From: an uncultured Acidobacteriia bacterium
GTDB taxonomy: Bacteria; Acidobacteriota; Terriglobia; Bryobacterales; Bryobacteraceae
Direction: 5' to 3'
Length of the DNA: 64,000 nt
Assembly (NCBI GenBank): GCA_903881085.1
Contig: CAIRSA010000573.1
Coordinates: 24,601 to 88,600 of the forward strand
Numbering within the stretch: position 1 is the first letter of the stretch; every line of letters starts with the position of its first letter. This document shows positions 24,295-32,426 of this stretch, in pieces. The translations under genes were made by a program, and so were the position numbers. The notes under the pieces are model-generated. The model was not told the DNA's origin and did no database searches. It was given only the letters and a program-made list of their open reading frames with translations.

Positions 24295-25739
24295 GCAATC
24301 ACCTCACGAATCAACTCACCGCCGGTCTGGCTCAACTGTTTGAACCGTCCGGAGTGGAAGTAAGTCAGCTTGGCGTCATCCAATCCCATCAAGTGCAGAA
24401 TCGTCACGTGCAGATCCTTCAATGGATGCACCACCTCAATCGCCTTCTGCCCGGTCTCATCGGTCGCCCCGACAATCGTGCCCGCTTTCGTCCCGCCGCC
24501 AGCGAACCACACCGGCATTGCGCCGGCATTGTGATCGCGGCCCCAGGCCTTGGCGCCTTTGCGCACGCCATTATCGGCCGAGCGGCCAAACTCGCCCGCC
24601 CACACGATCAACGTGCTGTCGAGCAACCCCGTCCGCTTCAGATCCTTTATCAACGCCGCGATCGGTTTATCCACGGCGCGCATGCGATTGCCATGCGCCG
24701 TCGCGATGTCATCATGCGAATCCCAACCCGAGGCGATCACCTGCACGAACCGCACCCCCCGCTCCACCAGCCGCCGGGCCAGCAAGCAACGTCGACCGAA
24801 GTTGGCCGAATCCGGATCGTCCAGCCCATACATGGCTCGCGTAGCCCCCGTCTCTTTTTCAATCGCCATCGCCTCCGGCATCTCCGCCTGCATGCGATAC
24901 GCCAGTTCGTAGCTCTCCATCCGCGCCACCAGTTCGGCATGATCCGGATGTTGCGCCGCGTGCGCCTTGTTCATGCTCGCCAGCACATCGAGATTCGCAC
25001 GCAATGACTCGCGCGAAACACCCGCCGGCGGCGACATGTCTAACACCGGTGAACCCTCAGCCCGCAACGCCACGCCCTGGAACTGCGGCGGCAGGAACCC
25101 GCTCGACCAGTTCGTCGCGCCGCCCTGCGGATACATCAGATCAGGCAGCACCAGAAACGACGGCAGGTTCTCATTCTCCGTGCCCAACCCATACGACACC
25201 CATGACCCGATCGCCGGGTCCGCGCCAAACGGACTTCCCGTGTTCAGATGAAACAGCGCCGTCGGATGATTGGTGTTCTCCGCAATGCCGCCGCGATAAA
25301 AGCAGATGTCGTCGGCGCACCCGGCAAGATTCGCGAACAGCGTGTTCATCTCCACACCCGCCTGGCCCGCGCGGCGGAACTCAAACGGACTGGTAACGTA
25401 GTAACGCTTGCCGCTCTCCATCTGCGACGCGAACTTGTCCTTGCGGGCAAATTCGGTCATGTGCAGCTCTTTCAGCTTCGGCTTGGGATCGAACGTATCG
25501 ATGTGGCTCGGCCCGCCTTCCATCAACAGAAAGATGCACGCCTTAGCTTTGGCCGCGTGATGCGGCTTCTTGGCCCCGTGCAGCAAGGATGAGAACGCCA
25601 CGCTGGCCAGGCCGGCGCCCGCGCGATACAAAAACTCGCGCCGATGAGTAGGCGCCCGGGACGGACCACTCTGTCCTAAGCGAAGCGCGCGGACAGAGCG
25701 GTCCGTCCCCTCCAACCTAACACCGCGATTAATAAACAT
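24291..25739 (-). CDS. DUF1501 protein with Tat signal and repeat-derived N-terminus
   Basis: 482 residues from the ATG at 25739. DUF1501 landmarks are present: FLLMEGGPSHIDTFDPKPKL, LLARRLVERGVRFVQVIASG, IVWAGEFGRSADNG and GRDHNAGAMPVWFAGGG. The Tat motif is THRREFLYRAGAGLASVAF, but it is preceded by about 30 extra residues. Of these, RLEGTDRSVRALRLGQSGP is encoded by a 52-bp palindromic repeat (25658-25709). The insertion keeps the frame and lengthens the region before the twin arginines. The start overlaps the PSD1 stop by 11 bp. Confidence 0.88.
   Translation of the reverse strand: MFINRGVRLEGTDRSVRALRLGQSGPSRAPTHRREFLYRAGAGLASVAFSSLLHGAKKPHHAAKAKACIFLLMEGGPSHIDTFDPKPKLKELHMTEFARKDKFASQMESGKRYYVTSPFEFRRAGQAGVEMNTLFANLAGCADDICFYRGGIAENTNHPTALFHLNTGSPFGADPAIGSWVSYGLGTENENLPSFLVLPDLMYPQGGATNWSSGFLPPQFQGVALRAEGSPVLDMSPPAGVSRESLRANLDVLASMNKAHAAQHPDHAELVARMESYELAYRMQAEMPEAMAIEKETGATRAMYGLDDPDSANFGRRCLLARRLVERGVRFVQVIASGWDSHDDIATAHGNRMRAVDKPIAALIKDLKRTGLLDSTLIVWAGEFGRSADNGVRKGAKAWGRDHNAGAMPVWFAGGGTKAGTIVGATDETGQKAIEVVHPLKDLHVTILHLMGLDDAKLTYFHSGRFKQLSQTGGELIREVIA
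25658..25709. repeat. REP-like palindrome inside the DUF1501 gene
   Basis: GGGACGGACCACTCTGTCC, a 14-base loop (TAAGCGAAGCGCGC), then GGACAGAGCGGTCCGTCCC: 18 of 19 pairs match. It lies entirely within the 5' coding part of the Tat-exported protein and adds codons in frame. The GGACGGACCGCTCTGTCC type of hairpin looks like a dispersed intergenic repeat; no second copy occurs in this window. Confidence 0.8.
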
Positions 25740-28083
25740 AAGCGAACTCATTCGTGTTGTACAGCACCAACGCCAACTGCGCCAACTTCCGCGCCTTCAA
25801 ACTCACCTCGGAAGCATGCAAATTCTCTTCATAAGGCTCACCCAAAGACTCTTCCTGATAGTCGAACTTTTTCCCCGTATGCTCACCCACCAGACTGCGC
25901 ACCAGCGGCTTGCGATCCGGCTTCGGAGGCGCGGCCGGCAACTCGCGCGCAATGAGCCCGGCCATCTTCGCCCGCTCCTCAGCCGAAGGCTGCCTGTACA
26001 GCACCCGCAAAAAAAGACTCTCAATCGGATCGCGATCTTTTTCCACCCGCACTGCCAAAGCCAGCGCCATATCGCGCGTGAACTTCCCGTTCAACAAGGT
26101 GAAAGCCTGTAGTGGAACCGTACTCGCCTCGCGCCGCTCGCACGAATCGCTCATCGACGCGCTATTGAACACCTCCATCATGGGATCGCCAATGCCGCGC
26201 TTCTGATATGTGTACACCGTGCGCCGGTTGCGCTGCGACCGCTTCGGCGATGGCTCATACGGCGGCCCCAACGCGCCCATGATCAGCCGCGGCTGATTCG
26301 CCACGTCCACATGAATCTCAGGAAACGTGCCTGGTCCGCCCGCCTCTGTGCTCAACTCGCCCGACGTCGCCAGAATCGTATCGCGCAGCTCTTCGGCCTC
26401 CAACCGCCGCGGCACAAACGCCGAGTAGTCTTCGTTGTCCGCGCCCGCCGCCCGCTGATACGCATCGGAAAGCATCATCGTCCGATGCATCTGTTTCACG
26501 CTCCATCCGCTGGCGATGAACTGCCCGGCCAGCCAATCGAGCAGTTCCGGATGCGTCGGCTTCTTGCCCATCTTGCCAAAATTGTTCGGATTGGCGGCAA
26601 TGCCGCGCCCGAAATGATACTGCCAGATGCGGTTCACCATCACTCGCGCCGTCAGCGGATTCTCCGCATTCGCAATCCACTTCGCCAACTGCAGCCGCCG
26701 CCCCTCGGCCGCCTGCGGTAGCTCCGCCCGAGCGTTCTCGTTGTAGCGGAACACGGCGCTCAACACCAGCGGCGGAACCTTCTCTCCAGGAGACCGCAAA
26801 TTACCGGCCGTCAGAATGAACGTCTCTTCGTCTTTCTTCGATTCCACGCTCAACGCCATTGCGTCATACCGGCCGAGCGTCCGCTTCGCAATCTCAAAAC
26901 GCTTACGATAGATCCGCTCACGCTCCATATCGGCTTTGTCCGTGGACGTCTTCAAGGCATCGGCTTTCTCGCCGAAATGCTTGATCATTAGCTGCGAATA
27001 TTCGCGTGCGGCATCAAAGCCAGATTGATTTTCAGCGGCCAGAAACGGAGCCTTGCGCATTGCGAATTGAGTCGATGCAAACGCCGCCTGCATACCGTAA
27101 TATTCCCGCGTCGGAATCGGATCGAACTTGTGATCGTGGCATCGAGCGCATCCCGCGGTCAGGCCCAGGAACGAGCCGGCAGTATTGTGCGTCACATCAT
27201 CAAGCCACGCCTGCCGCGTGATCGCCGCCACGGACATGGCCGTGTGTTCCCACGGTCCCATGCGCAGAAAGCCCGTGCCGATCACTGCGTCCGCGTCGCC
27301 CGGCTTCCACTCATCGCCTGCAATCTGTTCCATCACAAACTGGTCATACGGTTTGTCATTCTGGAAACTGCGGATCACGTAATCGCGATACCGCCACGCA
27401 TTGGGGCGCTCAAAGTCATTCGAATACCCATCGGTATCGCCGTACCGGACCACGTCCAGCCAGTGCCGTCCCCAGCGCTCGCCGTAGTGCGAGGATGCCA
27501 ACAGCCGTTCCACGACCTTCGCGAATGCACCCGCCGAGTTGTCTGCTACAAACACATCGATCTCCGCCTGCGTTGGCGGCAGCCCAATCAAATCGAAAGT
27601 CGCCCGCCGGATCAAGGTCAGTTTATCTGCCCGCCCCGCCGCCTTGCCTTTCAACTTCGCGTTGATGAACTGGTCCACACCCGGCGCATTGATCTTCCGC
27701 AGCGGCTGAAACGCCCAAACATCTTCCGGCTTCAGCGGCCAGCGCGGATTCGAAGGCAGTTCCGTCTCCCACGCCGCACCCGCCGCGATCCATTCGCGAA
27801 GCTGCTTAATCTCATTCGCCGACAGCGGCCCTGTAGGAGGCATCAGTGGCAACCCGCGCCCTTCCACCGCGCGGATCAACAGACTCGCGTCTGCATCTTT
27901 CGCGACGATCGCCGGTCCATGAGCCCCACCGCTCATCGCGGCTTCGCGAGTACGCAGATCAAGCTTCCCCTGCATGCCCGCAACCCCGTGACAGCCCGCG
28001 CAACGGTCACGCAAAATCTGGCGGGCAGCAGGCTGCGCCCAGGCAAGGCACGAAATCCCGAATAAAAATGCAAGTCGGATCAC
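25729..28083 (-). CDS. Exported PSCyt1-DUF1549-DUF1553 protein
   Basis: 784 residues from the GTG at 28083, chosen because it begins a compact signal peptide (IRLAFLFGISCLAWAQ); an ATG at 28125 would extend it by 14 residues. An N-terminal planctomycete-type cytochrome c domain has the heme motif RCAGCHGVAGMQGKLDLR. DUF1549 follows (HYGERWGRHWLDVVRYGDTD, with the second CxxCH motif GCARCHDHKFDPI), and DUF1553 fills the rest (LTARVMVNRIWQYHFG). The family is thought to perform redox or hydrolytic chemistry on polymers in the envelope; the reaction is unknown. It is first of three overlapping genes (11-bp overlap with DUF1501, which overlaps ThuA). Confidence 0.88.
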   Translation of the reverse strand: MIRLAFLFGISCLAWAQPAARQILRDRCAGCHGVAGMQGKLDLRTREAAMSGGAHGPAIVAKDADASLLIRAVEGRGLPLMPPTGPLSANEIKQLREWIAAGAAWETELPSNPRWPLKPEDVWAFQPLRKINAPGVDQFINAKLKGKAAGRADKLTLIRRATFDLIGLPPTQAEIDVFVADNSAGAFAKVVERLLASSHYGERWGRHWLDVVRYGDTDGYSNDFERPNAWRYRDYVIRSFQNDKPYDQFVMEQIAGDEWKPGDADAVIGTGFLRMGPWEHTAMSVAAITRQAWLDDVTHNTAGSFLGLTAGCARCHDHKFDPIPTREYYGMQAAFASTQFAMRKAPFLAAENQSGFDAAREYSQLMIKHFGEKADALKTSTDKADMERERIYRKRFEIAKRTLGRYDAMALSVESKKDEETFILTAGNLRSPGEKVPPLVLSAVFRYNENARAELPQAAEGRRLQLAKWIANAENPLTARVMVNRIWQYHFGRGIAANPNNFGKMGKKPTHPELLDWLAGQFIASGWSVKQMHRTMMLSDAYQRAAGADNEDYSAFVPRRLEAEELRDTILATSGELSTEAGGPGTFPEIHVDVANQPRLIMGALGPPYEPSPKRSQRNRRTVYTYQKRGIGDPMMEVFNSASMSDSCERREASTVPLQAFTLLNGKFTRDMALALAVRVEKDRDPIESLFLRVLYRQPSAEERAKMAGLIARELPAAPPKPDRKPLVRSLVGEHTGKKFDYQEESLGEPYEENLHASEVSLKARKLAQLALVLYNTNEFAYVY

Positions 28084-28212
28084 GATGATCAGTTTATCGC
28101 ATCGCAGGTGTTGCGCAATCCCCATTTCCGGGACGCACCCGCTGCCCGGCCGCGCACGTGCCAGTTTAAGGAACGCTGCGCGACTTATGGCGAATTCTGC
28201 GTCACTGCCTGG

Positions 28213-28656
28213 TCATCGCTTCTTTCCTCCCATGAAGGGCATGGTAGCGGCCTGCTTCATCCATGACGCCAATTGGCGCTCGTCGAAATCGTCAACCGAA
28301 GCCAACTCGACTCCGCGGGTGGATTTGCCCATCCCGATCGGTGCCACAGGCGGCTCCGGCTTCATCTCCGTGCCGCGTATGAACATCAATTTCACATGGC
28401 CGACAAAGGCGCCGGATGAAAAGCACCAGCCCCCGTCGACCCCGTAGTACGCCATGCCCCATTTCACCGCTCGCTGGAGGTCGGGCAAAGTTTTAGCCGC
28501 CAGAGCATCGATGCGCTCGGCGATGCCGCGTTGCGGCTGAGGCAAGCTGGCGATGTACGCAAATACGGGTTCGTCGCCTGTAGCGGCCTTCGCGGCGCTT
28601 GCCTTACCAGTCATGGCGACCAGCAGCTTTGCCGGCGGATTGATTGAACGTGTCAT
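28213..28656 (-). CDS. DUF1801 protein
   Basis: 147 residues from the ATG at 28656; no clear ribosome site, and the frame is open upstream inside the SRPBCC gene. DUF1801 features are AERIDALAAKTLPDLQRAVK, WGMAYYGVDGGWCFSSG and HVKLMFIRGTEM. Members include YdhG-like proteins described as iron chaperones, but the general function is unsettled. It begins 16 bp after the SRPBCC stop and is the third gene of an ArsR-SRPBCC-DUF1801 operon. Confidence 0.8.
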   Translation of the reverse strand: MTRSINPPAKLLVAMTGKASAAKAATGDEPVFAYIASLPQPQRGIAERIDALAAKTLPDLQRAVKWGMAYYGVDGGWCFSSGAFVGHVKLMFIRGTEMKPEPPVAPIGMGKSTRGVELASVDDFDERQLASWMKQAATMPFMGGKKR

Positions 28657-28672
28657 TTTGTTGCCGGCTTGA

Positions 28673-29173
28673 TCACATGCTGACGAGAAGCTCGTCAAGC
28701 TGGTCGAGTTGCTCGGGCATCCCGTCCGTCGACCCGGAGGCAACCGCGGCGTCGAGCGCTTCCTTCGATGGATACAGATCGTGCACGACCAACAACGTCT
28801 TGCCGGCGTCTTCATCGAATGTCACCGTGGTGACGGTCATGCCACTGTCGCCTTCCTCGTTCGTCCAAACCAGACGCGAGGGGGGCGTCACTTCCAGGTA
28901 GTTGCCGAAGAACTCCATGGTCGAACCTTCGTGGCTAAACACCAGACGGTAGCCGCCTCCAACACGAGCATCCATCTCGCAGGAAAGCAGGGTAAGAGGA
29001 CACGACTTTGGCACCCACCACCTTCTAAACAGCTCTGCCTTGGTCCACGCCTCGAATACGAGGCGCGCAGGACCGTTCACGGTTCGCGTGACGACGAGCT
29101 CGCGCTCGGACTTCCGTTCCACTGCCGTGATGTTTTTCGTAGCGGTGGCCTCACCTTCTCTTCTTTCGTCCAT
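28673..29173 (-). CDS. SRPBCC/AHSA1-family protein
   Basis: 166 residues. The START-like (SRPBCC) fold is marked by LVVTRTVNGPARLVFEAWTK, FRRWWVPKSCPLTLLSCEMD, VGGGYRLVF and YLEVTPPSRLVWTNEE. Such proteins bind hydrophobic ligands in a deep cavity, or act as co-chaperones in the AHSA1 case. The start overlaps the ArsR stop by 23 bp, a gene pair that recurs in many soil bacteria. The ligand is unknown. Confidence 0.88.
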   Translation of the reverse strand: MDERREGEATATKNITAVERKSERELVVTRTVNGPARLVFEAWTKAELFRRWWVPKSCPLTLLSCEMDARVGGGYRLVFSHEGSTMEFFGNYLEVTPPSRLVWTNEEGDSGMTVTTVTFDEDAGKTLLVVHDLYPSKEALDAAVASGSTDGMPEQLDQLDELLVSM

Positions 29174-29516
29174 CGACTTTCTCCTTGCTTTTCAATTCCT
29201 CAACCACATTGTCCAACTCGTCAAAGCGTGCGCTCCAGAGCTGGCGGTACCTCTCGATCCATGCCACCTCTTCTTCCAGTCCGCGTTGACCGAGCTTGCA
29301 GGTCCGCACCCGCCCCACCTTCTGCGTGGTGACCAGCCCTGCTTGCTCCAAGACGCCTACATGCTTCTTCATGCCCGTGAGAGTCATGTCGAACTTCTCG
29401 GCAAGGGCCGTAATCGAAGCGTCCGCATGCCCGAGTTGCTCCAGAACACCGCGCCGGGTAGCGTCCGAGAGCGCGCCGAACGAGGCATCGAAGTGGGTCT
29501 GGCAATACTGAACCAT
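29151..29516 (-). CDS. ArsR-family transcriptional regulator
   Basis: 121 residues from the ATG at 29516 (MVQYCQTHFDASFGALSDAT); the open frame runs upstream without a fitting start. Winged helix: ALSDATRRGVLEQLGHADAS, ITALAEKFDMTLTGMKKHVG, VLEQAGLVTTQKVGR. The metal-binding cysteine pair of true ArsR/SmtB sensors (ELCVCDL) is absent, as usual in the subgroup paired with SRPBCC proteins. It presumably represses its own operon. The AT-rich ACCATATGGTT around the start codon is a small palindrome that could be part of its operator. Confidence 0.88.
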   Translation of the reverse strand: MVQYCQTHFDASFGALSDATRRGVLEQLGHADASITALAEKFDMTLTGMKKHVGVLEQAGLVTTQKVGRVRTCKLGQRGLEEEVAWIERYRQLWSARFDELDNVVEELKSKEKVDGRKKRR

Positions 29517-29634
29517 ATGGTTCACTATACAACGCAGATTGACGGAATGCAATGGGAGGCTGCGCGCCCACTTCGTTGAACCTGGAAAAAGCAGTTGGAT
29601 GGGCTTCAGCCAATTCGCACCACGCGTCGCATTT

Positions 29635-29690
29635 GGGGTCTGACACCTTTTTTCGGCCGTTTTCGGCCGAAAATGGGATGTCTGACCCCA
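29635..29690. repeat. REP/MITE-like inverted repeat with GGGGTCTGACACC end
   Basis: GGGGTCTGACACC at the left and ATGTCTGACCCC at the right are near inverted copies. Between them lie two TTTTCGGCCG units, one forming the perfect palindrome TTTTCGGCCGAAAA (29660-29673). Ends of this kind (GGTGTCAGACCCC and variants) are, to my knowledge, common at RAYT/IS200-associated repeat elements. No transposase is nearby. Confidence 0.55.
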
Positions 29691-29825
29691 ATTTCCCTCC
29701 ACCGCAATGCTCCAATAAATCACTCACCCAATGGGTTACGCCGCCTTCATCCGCAATCGAATGCAAATGCGGAAGATCGCTGTATCAAACCCAGTCCAAC
29801 AGCTTTTTCTAGGTTGAACAAACAG

Positions 29826-30093
29826 ATGTTTCGTCACCGGGATTTGAAGGATATCTTTTCGATGGAGCAGACGGTAGCCAAATGGCATTTTGGAGTTGCC
29901 AGGAGACAGCCGTTTCGTCCGGGCACAGCCACGAATACGACGAATATATGCTCGTAGTGTAAGGTTGCTACACGCTAATCATAGATGGGGTGCGGCTTCC
30001 ATTAAAGGCCTGCATCATAGAGGCGAAGCTTTGGCTGGGACAAGAACATTCCACGCGTTTGGTGGCCATCGCGCAAATCGAGCACGGGTGTAG
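29826..30093 (+). pseudogene. Decayed cupin-domain gene
   Basis: Cupin pieces lie in successive frames. One frame reads SSGHSHEYDEYMLVV, a TAA, then GCYTLIIDGVRLPLKA; after a frameshift another frame reads EALAGTRTFHAFGGHRANRA to the stop at 30093. Together these cover both cupin motifs (HxHxxDE...G and the second H-x-F strand). At least one stop and one or two frameshifts separate them, so no product can be made. The 3' end is 7 bp from the start of the nested inverted repeat. Confidence 0.55.
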
Positions 30094-30099
30094 GCTTGG

Positions 30100-30267
30100 A
30101 CATCCTGACCTCGGCGGGGAATTTTGCCGCGAAGTGGAAATTCGATTGATCTCGAAAGACCGCTTACTGACGTGCGCGGCTCGGTTAGTAGCAGGCAACC
30201 GCTAGCCGAGCCGCGCGAGTCAGTAAGCGGCTTGGGCTCATGCTAATTTCAGTGAAGGTCAGGATGT
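30100..30267. repeat. Nested inverted repeat, MITE-like, about 170 bp
   Basis: Outer arms ACATCCTGACCT (30100-30111) and AGGTCAGGATGT (30256-30267) are perfect inverted copies. Inside, 30160-30187 and 30203-30230 form a 28-bp inverted repeat with 25 pairs (CCGCTTACTGAC...GCGCGGCTCGG) and a 15-base loop. The element is non-coding and could fold into one long cruciform. The inner hairpin alone might act as a bidirectional terminator between the cupin remnant and the convergent VOC gene. Confidence 0.6.
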
Positions 30268-30347
30268 CTGAGGCTTAGACAGTATTGCATGGCCGCTGAA
30301 CCTCCCGCCGGTTGACGGAGGCTGTTACTTTCATTTCGCGACAAACC

Positions 30348-30866
30348 CTATTTAGCTTTCGCAGTCACCGGCTGCCACAGCTCAATCTTGTTCCCATCGT
30401 TATCATAGATCCAGGCAAACCGGCCGTAGGATTCATCCATTCGCTTATCGTCAATCTTCACGCCCTCAGCTTTTAAGCGGTCGATCAAAGCATCCATATC
30501 GTCCACGATGTAGTTGAACATGAACGGCGCGGGGCTGGGATCGAAATATTTGGTGGTATCCGGGAAAACACTCCAAACCGTGACGTGCTCCTTTTGAGGA
30601 TCATCTTTTTCGCGCCAAGGCAACATCGCACCTTGACCCTTGTCGGCCAATCCGAGATGCTTCGAATACCATTCGCGTGTCTGATCGCGATTGGCGGATT
30701 TGAAAAAGACACCACCGATGCCAAGGATGCGCCCGCGTTGTGGCGTGCTGGCCGCGGCCTTCGACTTATCAGGTTCCTGAGCTTCCACTTTCTGTCCTCC
30801 CTTGGAGCATACCGAAATGAGCAAGAGCAAACCGAGTGCAACTGCGCTTCTGGGTTTTCCGTGCAT
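30348..30866 (-). CDS. Exported VOC-family (glyoxalase-like) protein
   Basis: 172 residues from the ATG at 30866, which begins a signal sequence (MHGKPRSAVALGLLLLISVC). The cysteine at its end could be lipidated, but ISVC is a poor lipobox. A single VOC domain follows: GIGGVFFKSANRDQTREWYS, HLGLADK, FNYIVDDMDALIDRLKAEG and IYDNDGNKIELWQP. The final E of IELWQP is the usual metal-ligand position. VOC enzymes include glyoxalases and dioxygenases; the substrate is unknown. The open frame continues 12 codons upstream. Confidence 0.8.
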   Translation of the reverse strand: MHGKPRSAVALGLLLLISVCSKGGQKVEAQEPDKSKAAASTPQRGRILGIGGVFFKSANRDQTREWYSKHLGLADKGQGAMLPWREKDDPQKEHVTVWSVFPDTTKYFDPSPAPFMFNYIVDDMDALIDRLKAEGVKIDDKRMDESYGRFAWIYDNDGNKIELWQPVTAKAK

Positions 30867-30923
30867 GGGTAGAGTATACAGAGCAGAGGACGGCGCACAC
30901 AAGGCACAGCCGCGCGGAATCCG

Positions 30924-31131
30924 TCAGATTAGTTCAAGCCGCACTTTGCGGCCCAACAGTTCCGCAGCCCGTTGTAGCGTGACATGCCTTGCCCTTCATC
31001 GTCTCTTCAATTTGCCATTCCAGAACTTCCTTGATCGCCACGGCCTGAAAGGCTTCGCAAGTTCCATCCTGGTCGAGCAGTTCGTCCAGGGTGGTGAACC
31101 CCTCGATACTTCTTGGTTTCTTGGAAGTCAT
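30924..31131 (-). pseudogene. XRE antitoxin with deleted helix-turn-helix
   Basis: From the ATG at 31131 the protein reads like a HigA-type antitoxin: TTLDELLDQDGTCEAF and AIKEVLEWQIEETMKGKA. The usual HTH core (about 30 residues with 'SRAxLDRLLDP') is then missing, and the expected C-terminus VTLQRAAELLGRKVRLELI continues in the next frame to a TGA at 30924. An out-of-frame deletion thus removed the DNA-reading part. A short frame just upstream ends ...RKRVQESLKDQAS and overlaps this ATG as ATGA; it may be the end of the partner toxin gene but I do not recognise it. Confidence 0.6.
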
Positions 31132-31333
31132 GATGCTTGGTCCTTCAAAGACTCTTGCACACGCTTGCGGACAGTTCCTGGTTGTCGCCAGTTGGGGTTC
31201 GACAAAATACAACCTACATATCGAGGTGTACCATATCATGTCCAGGGGCTCAAAAGAAGTCGTACCCCCCTGCCCTATCGGGGACTCAGGCCAGGGTGTA
31301 TATTGGTTTTGAAGAGAACAAGAGGTTTTACTC

Positions 31334-32080
31334 ATGAATGCTGCAATTGCGGGGCGAACGATCGGCGCTTTCGTATTCGGAAGCGTTCTGGTTTCAGGAG
31401 CCGAAAAACCTGTCGAATTTGAGGTGGCATCCGTTAAGGTGAGCGACCCGGCCAGCGCAGTCGCGATCCGGCGTTATCCAGGCGGTCGGTTTGTCACTTC
31501 GAATGCGTCGCTGCGGCTGCTAATCACCTGGACCTACGACATCGGCGATGAGCGTTTGACTGGGGCACCGGGATGGCTTGATTCGGCGCGATTCGATATT
31601 GCGGCGAAGGCTCCGACGGAGGATCCTACTCTCGATGAGTTGCATGCCATGATGAAGGCCCTGCTTGCTGAGCGCTTCCAACTGCGAGTACACACCGCGA
31701 CGAAAGAGCTTCCCATGTACTCGTTGGTTGCGGATAAGAATGGGCCCAAGGTACGGATTCTTGAAGAGTCGTTGGCGATGAATCACGATCCATTCAACAT
31801 GACCCAAGCAGGCCGACTGACTGGGCGAAGCGTAACCACCGCCATGCTGGCCAAGGCGCTGACGCATCAGGTGCGGCATTTTGTGCGCGATGATACCGGG
31901 TTCCAAGGTGCATTTGATTTCACGCTGGAGTGGCGGCCGGACGGCGCCATGGAGACCGACACGCGTCCGTCACTTTTCACAGCGATTCGGGAAAAGTTAG
32001 GATTCGCCCTTGTTTCGGGCCGGGCGCAGGTTGAGGTGATTGCGATCGATCATGTGGAAAGGCGGCCGACAGAGAACTAG
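31334..32080 (+). CDS. TIGR03435-type secreted protein of acidobacteria
   Basis: 248 residues. Opens MNAAIAGRTIGAFVFGSVLV, an export signal, then the family hallmark FEVASVKVSDP. Further landmarks: RFVTSNASLRLLITWTYDI, GAPGWLDSARFDIAAKAP, LLAERFQLRVHTATKELPMY, DDTGFQGAFDFTLEW and LGFALVSGRAQVEVIAIDHV. TIGR03435 proteins are lineage-expanded in Solibacter-like acidobacteria, where many copies follow M56 BlaR-type genes. Here it stands alone. The function is unknown. A ribosome site AAGAGGTTTT lies just before the ATG. Confidence 0.88.
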   Translation: MNAAIAGRTIGAFVFGSVLVSGAEKPVEFEVASVKVSDPASAVAIRRYPGGRFVTSNASLRLLITWTYDIGDERLTGAPGWLDSARFDIAAKAPTEDPTLDELHAMMKALLAERFQLRVHTATKELPMYSLVADKNGPKVRILEESLAMNHDPFNMTQAGRLTGRSVTTAMLAKALTHQVRHFVRDDTGFQGAFDFTLEWRPDGAMETDTRPSLFTAIREKLGFALVSGRAQVEVIAIDHVERRPTEN

Positions 32081-32109
32081 GGGTAACGAGTTTCGTGCAA
32101 TAACAAAGA

Positions 32110-32138
32110 TTGACAATCTCTGGCATCGCCGATAGTTT
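32110..32138 (+). promoter_or_regulatory. Candidate promoter of the parDE pair
   Basis: TTGACA at 32110-32115 matches the -35 consensus and is followed after 17 bp by TAGTTT as a weak -10 box. The start of parD is 22 bp further on. Confidence 0.4.
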
Positions 32139-32159
32139 GAGAGTTGAGGACGATTCGCC

Positions 32160-32426
32160 GTGAACGTTTCGCTTACTCCTGAATTAGAACAATACGTCAG
32201 CGCCAAAGTGGGCTCGGGCCGTTACAACTCCGCAAGTGAAGTGGTTCGCGAAGCCCTAAGGCTTCTCGAGGAGCACGACAACTCGCGGGCTGCTCAATCG
32301 ACGCAGTTCAACGGAGAACTTGGGCGGCGCCTCGCCTCGCTGGATCGCGGTGAAACCGTTGACCCAGCCAAGGCCCGCGCCCGTCTGCAGCGCAAGTCGG
32401 AAGGACGCAGGAAGCCTCGCCCGTGA
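32160..32426 (+). CDS. ParD-family antitoxin
   Basis: 88 residues from a GTG start. An N-terminal ribbon-helix-helix (MNVSLTPELEQYVSAKVGSG, YNSASEVVREALRLLEEHD) is typical of ParD, and a disordered basic tail (ARLQRKSEGRRKPRP) takes the place of the toxin-wrapping segment. It would bind its own promoter and neutralise ParE. The stop overlaps the ParE start by four bases (GTGA). The antitoxin is intact although its toxin is frameshifted. Confidence 0.85.
   Translation: MNVSLTPELEQYVSAKVGSGRYNSASEVVREALRLLEEHDNSRAAQSTQFNGELGRRLASLDRGETVDPAKARARLQRKSEGRRKPRP

Noticed and set aside
27025..28065. 346-codon plus-strand frame opposite the PSCyt1/PSD1 gene
   Set aside because: R/P/H-rich shadow frame without a ribosome site or recognisable domain.
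31091..31337. Short plus-strand frames before the TIGR03435 gene
   Set aside because: They lie opposite the XRE pseudogene and its upstream remnant, have no ribosome site, and show no family match.
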